A program made the position numbers and the translations under genes. Under the pieces are notes generated by a model, which searched no databases, was not told where the DNA came from, and worked only from the letters and a program-made list of their open reading frames with translations. 29,977 bases of DNA from Sulfolobus sp. SCGC AB-777_G06 (lineage in GTDB: Archaea; Thermoproteota; Thermoprotei_A; Sulfolobales; Sulfolobaceae), in assembly GCA_003086555.1 (NCBI GenBank), contig QEFN01000008.1:1-29977 (forward strand). Reading direction: 5' to 3'. Positions 24,181 through 29,977 of the stretch are shown piece after piece. Within the stretch, counting starts at the first letter, position 1. Each line of letters opens with the position of its first letter.

Positions 24181-24522
24181 GTGGACAAATACTTACTTGC
24201 ACTCCTCGGAGAAGCAGGTGCTACAGGACTCGCGAAAGGTATATATAATGTCAGGAAGGAGGAGAGATTTAAACGTGCTTATGAGAATGAGATGTACCAC
24301 TGGGAGTATTTCAAGAAGTATAGAAGAAGTATGTTGGAAAAGCCGGTTTTCTACCTCTTATACGTGGTAGGGGTCATTGCTGCTTTGCTTGGCTACAAGG
24401 CGATCCGTTACGTTGTGAATAAGGCAGAATCAGGTGCACTAGATTTTTATCTAAAGAACTTTGAACCCACGGGTGAGATAGGAAAGATAATTGAGGACGA
24501 GAAACACCATTTCTTACCCTAA
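24181..24522 (+). CDS. small ferritin-like (Coq7/rubrerythrin-type) membrane-associated protein
   Basis: The 113-residue protein has the complete ligand set expected of a four-helix diiron centre: E11, then E37-x-x-H40 (ENEMYH), then E83, then E107-x-x-H110 (EDEKHH). This is the E, ExxH, E, ExxH order of Coq7-type hydroxylases and rubrerythrins, although those are longer. A hydrophobic stretch between them (about 57-71) could insert in a membrane. It may be a minimal monooxygenase or iron/peroxide-handling protein; the reaction is unknown. The GTG is supported by a TATA at the leaderless distance. Its end overlaps the convergent deiminase gene by 9 bases. Homology must be checked by structure prediction. 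Confidence 0.6.
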   Translation: MDKYLLALLGEAGATGLAKGIYNVRKEERFKRAYENEMYHWEYFKKYRRSMLEKPVFYLLYVVGVIAALLGYKAIRYVVNKAESGALDFYLKNFEPTGEIGKIIEDEKHHFLP

Positions 24523-25527
24523 CCCTCTTTCTATAACTGCTGACATGCAATGTATCCCACCGAACCCTCCAGTTAGGTTTTCAACGTTAATTACAACGGA
24601 GTCGACACCCGAAATTTTCAAGTCATAAGGAGTAAGTATTTTCCCAGCATTCAGGGTCAGGAAATTGGTAGCGAACTTTTTAGCCTCATCCAAATTTACG
24701 TAGTGTATATTAAACTCCTTCTCCTTGAGGTATGTTAGCATATCTAATCCCCTCCTCACTAATTTCCCTTCAGAATAAACTTCAACAGTACTATGTTGCA
24801 TTAGTTCTTTTACACCAACCACCAACTCACGCGATATTACGTTGAAATATGTGTCTAAATGGAAGAACTCTGTTGATATAGGTTCTTTCACTATTACCAC
24901 TTCTTCACCGCTATTTATTAGTTCTTTAACCCCGTTCATATCGCTTCTGTTCCCCACGCCCACTAAATAAAAGTCCCCCATAGGGTAGAAGTCTCCTCCC
25001 TCTAAATACCCCTCCTTTACTTCGCCGTATTTAACAGAGATCGACTCCCAGAAAAGTTTCACCAGTTCCGTCTCAGCACTCCTCTGAGGTTTAGCCATCC
25101 TACCTATGACAACCCCGTTCTTTGTTGTTATTTGTTGATCCCTCATAAAGTATAGATTAGATAAGGGGTTTACCAGCTCAACTCTTACCTCACCATTAGT
25201 CGAAATGAACTTAGGCCTAAACACCAACAATTTCGCTAAAAACCAAGGATCTGCGTTGACCCCCACTACTCTCTTCAACTTTTCATAAAATTTCTCGTCT
25301 TTTAACGCTCTCCTAATAATGCTTCTCAATACTCTGAAAGTAGCCACACCCTCAGATTTCAACGCGTCTATTAACTCTTCGTACTCTTTTCTAGCCTTGA
25401 CGAAGTCAAATCTCCTCTTGAAGAGTGACTTTTCAGGCTCTAAAAGCCCGAAAAAGACTTCCAGCCCCGGCTTATGTAATGCCACCTTTTTTAAAGGATC
25501 CCATTCCGCTCTCGCATAAGCTCTCAT
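24514..25527 (-). CDS. arginine deiminase / amidinotransferase-family enzyme
   Basis: The 337-residue protein shows the guanidino-group-modifying fold. Key sites in order are MRDQQ with D130, EGGDF with E176 and D179, HLDTYF with H223 and D225, and the C-terminal GGIHCMSAVIERG with the catalytic C327. This Asp-Glu-His-Cys pattern fits arginine deiminase (arginine to citrulline and ammonia), dimethylarginine hydrolase or a related amidinotransferase; CMSxxxxRE at the end favours the arginine deiminase branch. It lacks partner carbamate kinase or ornithine carbamoyltransferase genes nearby, so a pathway role is open. The ATG at 25527 is followed by a conserved basic first segment. Confidence 0.82.
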   Translation of the reverse strand: MRAYARAEWDPLKKVALHKPGLEVFFGLLEPEKSLFKRRFDFVKARKEYEELIDALKSEGVATFRVLRSIIRRALKDEKFYEKLKRVVGVNADPWFLAKLLVFRPKFISTNGEVRVELVNPLSNLYFMRDQQITTKNGVVIGRMAKPQRSAETELVKLFWESISVKYGEVKEGYLEGGDFYPMGDFYLVGVGNRSDMNGVKELINSGEEVVIVKEPISTEFFHLDTYFNVISRELVVGVKELMQHSTVEVYSEGKLVRRGLDMLTYLKEKEFNIHYVNLDEAKKFATNFLTLNAGKILTPYDLKISGVDSVVINVENLTGGFGGIHCMSAVIERGLG

Positions 25528-25578
25528 ACTATTTATTTTGCGTAAATAGGTTAATTACTTTGTACTGCGCGAAAAATT

Positions 25579-26382
25579 TTAGAGAAGTAACGTTACTAAG
25601 CTTACTACAATCGCAATAACTCCTAGCATGAAGTTGATCAGATATACTTTTCTAGTCTTGGCTACTTTCATTAATATCCCTATCACCAATATACCCGTTA
25701 TTAGAGCCGTCACAACTGCTAATATCAGACCCTCTATACCGATGTAATGAATTGCGTAACTGACGTTATGCCTCGTGAATACGAGTGTAGTGAGGACTGC
25801 ACCTAAAGCAGCTGGTATATAGGCTAAATACGAGTACTTGAACGCTTCCTCAGGTTTTATCCCTAATAAAAGCATTGTCGATACCGTCATTCCTGATCGG
25901 CTTACCCCCGGTAAGGCGGCTAACCCTTGAGCAAAGCCTATAATTACCATGTGTTTTAGAGACATCTCTCTGAGCTCTCTGGGCTTTATATTCTCTCTCG
26001 TAAACTTGATGTAGATGCCATCCAATATTAGTATAACCCCTAGTACAAGCATCGGTATAGACGGGTTGTAAGCGTTCTGTAATAACTTATCGGAGATGAC
26101 ATAAAGCGGTACGCCTACAATACCCGTTACTAGGGTTACTATTACGAGGAATTTTAGTAAGAACTTGTCCCTAAAAACAGCCATGACGTCTTTTCTGAAG
26201 TAGATTAATGCAGAGCCTATAGATCCCATTTCCATGAAGAGACCGAAGGTGTAAGCTACGGTTATTGTAAGTCCTAAGAGGAAGTGAGAAGCTAGGAGTT
26301 CTTGCGTTTTACTGCTTATGGGTAACCATTCGGAAATGCCTTGAACTATACCTAAAATTACGGATTTGATCGCGTCGATCAT
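25579..26382 (-). CDS. undecaprenyl-/polyprenyl-diphosphatase (UppP/BacA family)
   Basis: The 267-residue membrane protein has the two BacA signatures. The first reads QGISEWLPISSKTQ (14-27) and the second PGVSRSGMT (about 158-166). Bacterial enzymes have E in place of Q14 and H in place of Q27, both important for activity in E. coli BacA, so this version is diverged; E18 and the serines remain. About eight membrane segments are predicted. In archaea the likely substrate is a polyprenyl or dolichyl diphosphate released by glycosylation or lipid synthesis. It sits 12 bases after a small membrane gene and close to a PAP2 phosphatase on the other strand. Confidence 0.85.
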   Translation of the reverse strand: MIDAIKSVILGIVQGISEWLPISSKTQELLASHFLLGLTITVAYTFGLFMEMGSIGSALIYFRKDVMAVFRDKFLLKFLVIVTLVTGIVGVPLYVISDKLLQNAYNPSIPMLVLGVILILDGIYIKFTRENIKPRELREMSLKHMVIIGFAQGLAALPGVSRSGMTVSTMLLLGIKPEEAFKYSYLAYIPAALGAVLTTLVFTRHNVSYAIHYIGIEGLILAVVTALITGILVIGILMKVAKTRKVYLINFMLGVIAIVVSLVTLLL

Positions 26383-26394
26383 TTTAATCGCCAG

Positions 26395-26619
26395 TTAGAA
26401 CACGAGTTCTAACGATAGTGTCGTTATGTTGATATCGTAAAAAGGTAAAGATAATAATAGTAATAGGGGTCCTATTACTTTAGGTAACCTTAGGTTAGTC
26501 TTAGAGATCAATAGTGGTATTAAAAATAACACAAAATAGGGGTGGTTAAAGTTCAGAGTTAGTAGTAAAACTGAGGTTACTACAATGTAATAATTTCTCA
26601 TACGCTGTAGAGGTCTCAC
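26395..26619 (-). CDS. small two-pass membrane protein upstream of uppP
   Basis: The 74-residue protein has two hydrophobic segments (about 10-37 and 49-60) divided by a basic turn KTNLRLPK. It has no recognised family. The GTG at 26619 has a TATA-like TTTATATATAA on the minus strand (26646-26656) with a start near 26624; the ATG at 26601 is an alternative that removes six residues. It is 12 bases before uppP, so both are transcribed together. It may be a subunit or partner of the lipid phosphatase. Confidence 0.55.
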   Translation of the reverse strand: MRPLQRMRNYYIVVTSVLLLTLNFNHPYFVLFLIPLLISKTNLRLPKVIGPLLLLLSLPFYDINITTLSLELVF

Positions 26620-26645
26620 TTATCTAATAAAGTTCATGTACATAG

Positions 26646-26656
26646 TTTATATATAA
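26646..26656 (-). promoter_or_regulatory. TATA box of the small membrane gene and uppP
   Basis: On the minus strand TTATATATAAA gives a start near 26624. The plus-strand element CTTTATA at 26676-26682 serves the PAP2 gene at 26707 at the leaderless distance, so the 87-base spacer holds two divergent promoters. Confidence 0.45.
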
Positions 26657-26706
26657 AAAAGTAGGATACGGATAACTTTATAGGAAAATATAGTTTCAAT
26701 AGTCGT

Positions 26707-27321
26707 ATGAAAAAATATTGGGCTCTATTTATTTTATTTATAGCCCTTACATTGTACGTAAAAGTAGTCGGGGAACAAAATATCCCCCTAAATGTCGAGG
26801 TATTTAAACTGATAAATTATCACCAAATTTCATTTCTTAACCCTATAATGGTCTTATTATCTAAATACGGAAGGGAATACGTTTGGATCCCTGTAACAGC
26901 AATACTATTCGTTTTCAAGAAGACTAGAAAAATAGCAATAACTTTAGCTGGATCCTTTATACTCGCCATAATTCTCGGTGAGGCGAGCAAATATTTAGTA
27001 TCACAACTGAGGCCATTTTACTACGTTTCCCCCGATTATCTATTAGTCAGTAAGCCTCACGATTTCAGCTACCCCTCAGGACATGCGTTAATTGTAGGAG
27101 ATGGGGCGATAGTCTTAGCTTTTACAGCTCCTAAATGGGTATGGGTTCCTCTATTAATTGAAGCTTTACTCGTATCCTATTCGAGGGTTTACGTAGGTGT
27201 CCATTGGCCCTTGGATGTGTTAGGAGGATGGTTATTAGGAGGATGGATAGCCCTATTCACGATTGATATGGAGAAGAGAGGAGTGTTAAGGCCCTTTGAA
27301 AGGGCGCTAAAGGTTGAATGA
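26707..27321 (+). CDS. PAP2-family membrane phosphatase
   Basis: The 204-residue membrane protein has the complete phosphatidic acid phosphatase type 2 signature: K95-x6-R102-P, then P123-S-G-H126, then S159-R160-x5-H166-x3-D170. H126 and H166 are the catalytic histidines and D170 orients the second. Five to six membrane segments are predicted. Members dephosphorylate lipid diphosphates or pyrophosphate; a related Sulfolobus protein has been described as an acid pyrophosphatase, and dolichyl diphosphate is another candidate. Its neighbour UppP has the same kind of substrate. The ATG is leaderless from a TATA at 26676. Confidence 0.9.
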   Translation: MKKYWALFILFIALTLYVKVVGEQNIPLNVEVFKLINYHQISFLNPIMVLLSKYGREYVWIPVTAILFVFKKTRKIAITLAGSFILAIILGEASKYLVSQLRPFYYVSPDYLLVSKPHDFSYPSGHALIVGDGAIVLAFTAPKWVWVPLLIEALLVSYSRVYVGVHWPLDVLGGWLLGGWIALFTIDMEKRGVLRPFERALKVE

Positions 27322-27586
27322 TAAGGGGGTTTAAGCTTCATTGAATTTTCATGAATTTGTATCCAATTCTCAGCTTGACAACGTGACGAGTACTCTGAAT
27401 AAAATGGATAAAATAATTCATTTAGGAACTATTTCGATAATCCTACCTTAAGTGATATAGGTTTCTTCAACAATATTATTTTCTAATTCTTTAAATAAGC
27501 TGTCCTACTTTATATTAATATTCTTGAAATTAACAAGATAAATCTATCAGTTTTCATACAACACAGTCGTTCTTTAACTCTTCCAT

Positions 27587-28402
27587 TCACCTCTCTCTAA
27601 ATATTAACCTTAAAGCATTGTCTCTCATTATTTTTTCGCTTTTTGTCACTCTATAAGCTTCTTCAGCATATTCAGCCAGGTCTTGTTCCACATAAGATGG
27701 GAAATCGCTACCGTAGATTACCTTATCTTCTATCTCCATTAACCTAGGCAACACGTTCAAAAGGTTTTTAGGTGGTATTGAAGATATCTCTAGATAAGCA
27801 TTGCTAAACATTCTAGCTAGGTAAAAAGCCGTTTGATACCATATAGGTCTACCCGCGTGTGCTATTATAAAGGTAATTCTGGAAAAGTCTTTTAGCACGT
27901 CATCCAATAGTATCGGGTCGCCATATTTGTTCCTCGCCCCTTCTCCTACACTAGTCCCGGTGTGGACGAGTATCGGTAAATCATGATCCTCAGCAAATTC
28001 GTAGATCCTTAATAACTTTATATTGCCTCCCTCTTCTTCTCTATAGGCATTAAGCTTAAACCATTTATGCACAGGGTGAAGTTTTATCCCTACTATACCT
28101 AAATCATACTGTCTCCCTAACTCCTTTATGGGGTCTTCGCAGTAGTTAGGGTCTACTTCTCCCCACGTCGCGAAAAGGGCTGGGTTTTCCTTAATAATCC
28201 TAATATCGTCGTAGAAAGCGTCCCCGCATATTTCCGTGTGGCAAGGATAAGAAGGAACTAGTATTATTTTTTCTATCTCTACACGCTCATTTCTTATATT
28301 AAACCTCGCACCTTTTGCCATTTCCGTCAGTCTTCTGCAGTAATGTGGTGCCCCGAACTTCAACATCGCATAGTGAACGTGGACGTCAATGACTTTGATC
28401 AA
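27587..28402 (-). CDS. amidohydrolase-family protein (amidohydrolase_2 type)
   Basis: The 271-residue TIM-barrel protein has metal motif HVH (8-10), a GIKLHP segment, LVHTGT (about 145-150), IIAHAG (about 180-185) and YGSDFP (about 233-238) with the last metal Asp. This order is that of the ACMSD/dihydroxybenzoate decarboxylase branch of amidohydrolases, which includes decarboxylases and hydrolases with one Zn. Substrate unknown. It is the last gene of an operon: its ATG is 17 bases inside the preceding small gene, which overlaps acyl-CoA dehydrogenase by 8. Participation in degradation of an aromatic or CoA-linked acid is an inference from context. Confidence 0.85.
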   Translation of the reverse strand: MIKVIDVHVHYAMLKFGAPHYCRRLTEMAKGARFNIRNERVEIEKIILVPSYPCHTEICGDAFYDDIRIIKENPALFATWGEVDPNYCEDPIKELGRQYDLGIVGIKLHPVHKWFKLNAYREEEGGNIKLLRIYEFAEDHDLPILVHTGTSVGEGARNKYGDPILLDDVLKDFSRITFIIAHAGRPIWYQTAFYLARMFSNAYLEISSIPPKNLLNVLPRLMEIEDKVIYGSDFPSYVEQDLAEYAEEAYRVTKSEKIMRDNALRLIFRER

Positions 28403-28634
28403 TACACATCTCCCTTATCCTCTTGATTACAGCATCTTTTTGAACTTCATTTGTGTTTTTGGCTACTATGAACTCCAAAGTCTCGTCAACAAGTCTCTTT
28501 AAGTCTTCTTCAGATATGGAACAAAGATTTTCTATCATTTCAGTACTTATCTCAATTCGTTCTGGGTTTTCTTCAATTAAATATCTGATGAAGTTCCTCA
28601 CTAGGGCGTCTCTATAAAAAGGTTGGTCAACCAA
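28386..28634 (-). CDS. small helical hypothetical protein in the acyl-CoA dehydrogenase operon
   Basis: The 82-residue protein is unrecognised, acidic and helical, with segments at about 1-24, 28-45 and 47-76. It overlaps the acyl-CoA dehydrogenase end by 8 bases and the amidohydrolase start by 17 bases, so it belongs to the same operon and may be translationally coupled to both. Two cysteines occur (C43 and C77), not in a metal motif. It could be an accessory or adaptor subunit. Confidence 0.6.
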   Translation of the reverse strand: MVDQPFYRDALVRNFIRYLIEENPERIEISTEMIENLCSISEEDLKRLVDETLEFIVAKNTNEVQKDAVIKRIREMCIDQSH

Positions 28635-29826
28635 CCTTTACACCCTTAAATCTGTAAAACAATTGCCTGGCAGCACTAATTCTTTGTATATCGTTAGTCC
28701 CTTCATACGTCTTCAGAATTTGTAAATCACGAAGGAGTCTTTCGAGACCCGTAGATACCGTTACGCCGTAACCTCCAAAAGCGGTCATCGCCCTTAAAAC
28801 TACCCTCTCCGCAGCTTCTGTAGAGTGGAACTTAGCTAAAGACGCAGCAACTATGTATTCATCCATCATCTCCTTTTGGTATAAGGTACCAGCCCAATAT
28901 GTTAGAAGTCTTGAAGTCATTAGGTCTGAAAGCGATTCACTAACCTTTTGCTGAACCATCTGAAAATCTGCTATAGGTCTTTCAAAGGCTCTTCTTTGTA
29001 AGGAATACTCGACGAGTTTTTCAAACGCTGACTGGGCTATCCCTACAGCCTGAGCTGAGACTATAGTCCTAGCGTAATCAAAGGACTCTACTGCATATTT
29101 AAACCCCATTCCTTCTTCTCCTAACAAGTTCTCCGAAGGTACACTGACGTCCTCAAGAACGATTTCAGCGGTATGGGATGCTCTAAGACCCGTTGTTTCG
29201 ATTCTACTCATAGTTTTTATTCCCCAATCTCTTTCCACTAGGAACATGCTAATCCCCTTCCACCTAGCTTTAGGATCTGGTGGTGAAGTCCTTGCAGTGA
29301 TAATTAGATAATCTGCTATATCTCCGTTAGTTATGAAGATTTTCCTACCGTTTAAGACGTAATGGTCGTTCACTTTTTTTGCTACCGATTTTATACCGGC
29401 TACGTCAGAACCGGCCTCAGGCTCAGTGTTAGCGAAGCCTCCAAGTTTCTTCCCGCTAGCTATCTCAGGCAGATACTTCCTTTTGACTTCCTCACTACCG
29501 TATTTTAGTACTGCTCTACCGAGCATCCAGTGGACTAGTAATAACGTGCTGAAAGAAGCCCAAATCCTTGAAATCTCCTCAGATGTGACAAGTAATGATA
29601 GATAATCAGCTCCTTGTCCGCCATATTCTGATGGTATGTCAAGTCCGAAAAGTCCCATATCAGCCGCTTGTTTTTTAGCTTCTTCTGGGAAATCTTTCTC
29701 TTTTTCTCCTTTATCTACGTTGGGTAACAAGAACTTCTCCGAAAACTCCCTTACACTCTGTCTGAGTAATTCATGGTCTTCTGTTATTCCTATTTGAATT
29801 TGGTCTAAAGACTTTAGAGGAAACAC
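28627..29826 (-). CDS. acyl-CoA dehydrogenase
   Basis: The 399-residue protein has the usual acyl-CoA dehydrogenase layout: N-terminal helical domain, beta domain with NTEPEAGSD (about 133-141) and KIFITNGD, then the C-terminal helical domain. Catalytic glutamate is E375 in YEGTNDIQR, the position used in short- and medium-chain enzymes. QxRxAFxxPIADFQMVQ is the FAD-binding segment (about 280-296). It forms a 2,3-enoyl-CoA and passes electrons to ETF. The GTG at 29826 has a TATA-like element on the minus strand (about 29845-29855), so it is leaderless. Downstream overlapping genes suggest a short degradation operon. Substrate chain is unknown. Confidence 0.93.
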   Translation of the reverse strand: MFPLKSLDQIQIGITEDHELLRQSVREFSEKFLLPNVDKGEKEKDFPEEAKKQAADMGLFGLDIPSEYGGQGADYLSLLVTSEEISRIWASFSTLLLVHWMLGRAVLKYGSEEVKRKYLPEIASGKKLGGFANTEPEAGSDVAGIKSVAKKVNDHYVLNGRKIFITNGDIADYLIITARTSPPDPKARWKGISMFLVERDWGIKTMSRIETTGLRASHTAEIVLEDVSVPSENLLGEEGMGFKYAVESFDYARTIVSAQAVGIAQSAFEKLVEYSLQRRAFERPIADFQMVQQKVSESLSDLMTSRLLTYWAGTLYQKEMMDEYIVAASLAKFHSTEAAERVVLRAMTAFGGYGVTVSTGLERLLRDLQILKTYEGTNDIQRISAARQLFYRFKGVKVG

Positions 29827-29844
29827 AATACTATTTTTCTCAAG

Positions 29845-29855
29845 GTTAAATTAAT
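29845..29855 (-). promoter_or_regulatory. TATA box of the acyl-CoA dehydrogenase operon
   Basis: On the minus strand ATTAATTTAAC is centred about 25 bases before the GTG at 29826. It is the only evident promoter of the three-gene operon. Confidence 0.45.
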
Positions 29856-29977
29856 CTCTTTTGATTTGAGATGATGTAAATTTTTATATTGTAATGTAGA
29901 TCGAGAACTGAATTAAAAGTAGCAGCAGTTATGGGACTTTAACGTAACTTAAAGATTTTCATCAGCCCCGGCGGTCC
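29856..29977. other. spacer at the right edge, GC-rich at the very end
   Basis: No complete gene is seen. The last 13 bases (GCCCCGGCGGTCC) are much more GC-rich than the surroundings. They may begin an RNA gene or be the end of a minus-strand coding region; both short frames are open to the edge. The window stops before this can be decided. Confidence 0.3.

Noticed and set aside
27322..27586. Possible decayed coding sequence between the PAP2 and amidohydrolase genes (a frame reading about TLNKMDKIIHLGTISIILP)
   Set aside because: It is short, has no start and matches no family I recognise; it may be chance in a 265-base spacer.
29965..29977. Possible tRNA 5' end at the right edge (GCCCCGGCGG...)
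   Set aside because: The base expected to be U8 is C and only 13 bases are visible, so a tRNA cannot be supported.
1..29977. CRISPR array or intact insertion sequence
   Set aside because: No regularly spaced repeats of 20-40 bases, no intact transposase and no matching terminal inverted repeats were seen.

Overview
The window looks like chromosomal DNA of a thermoacidophilic archaeon of the order Sulfolobales. It is AT-rich and densely coded. Start codons include many GTG and TTG, and many genes have a TATA element about 26 bases before the start codon, the pattern of leaderless mRNA. Pathway markers are archaeal: a CDC48/VAT-type AAA ATPase, the archaeal CoA route (PanB, pantoate kinase, phosphopantothenate synthetase), an MptE-type pterin diphosphokinase, an orphan Lrp/AsnC ligand-binding domain, ribbon-helix-helix regulators and a heavily sequon-rich exported protein. 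The genus cannot be fixed from the sequence alone. No rRNA, confident tRNA, CRISPR array or intact insertion sequence was seen. Layout: 1-2133 holds the end of an AAA ATPase facing an inositol-monophosphatase-family gene and thioredoxin reductase. 2210-6700 is a pterin neighbourhood: a DHPS-related protein, a PTPS/QueD-family protein without the usual catalytic cysteine, and MptE, mixed with unknown genes including a degenerate nucleotidyltransferase/HEPN-like pair coupled to mptE. 6721-8510 is an isopropylmalate/citramalate synthase coupled to a metallo-beta-lactamase-fold hydrolase. 8511-9492 is a 1 kb stretch without an intact gene that holds a decayed vapBC toxin-antitoxin locus. 9493-10528 has two divergent ribbon-helix-helix genes, a candidate structured RNA with its own promoter, and an orphan RAM-domain regulator. 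10564-12472 is an ABC exporter. 12527-15396 is the CoA cluster, panB preceded by a winged-helix-like gene and facing the phosphopantothenate synthetase and pantoate kinase genes. 15454-20006 carries a large FAD/Fe-S/CCG oxidoreductase, then an exported protein with a polytopic membrane partner. 19978-22933 carries MFS and APC transporters; the MFS promoter contains a strong palindrome over its TATA box. 22972-24522 has small unknown proteins, including a probable mini ferritin-like diiron membrane protein. 24514-27321 has an arginine-deiminase-family enzyme and two membrane lipid phosphatases (UppP/BacA and PAP2). 27587-29826 is an overlapping operon of acyl-CoA dehydrogenase, a small protein and an amidohydrolase. 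The most interesting items are the pterin cluster with its HEPN/nucleotidyltransferase-like passengers, the GC-rich structured RNA candidate at 10131-10190, the palindromic operator at 21339-21361 and the small diiron-like protein at 24181-24522. All assignments come from reading motifs by eye; no database search was run.
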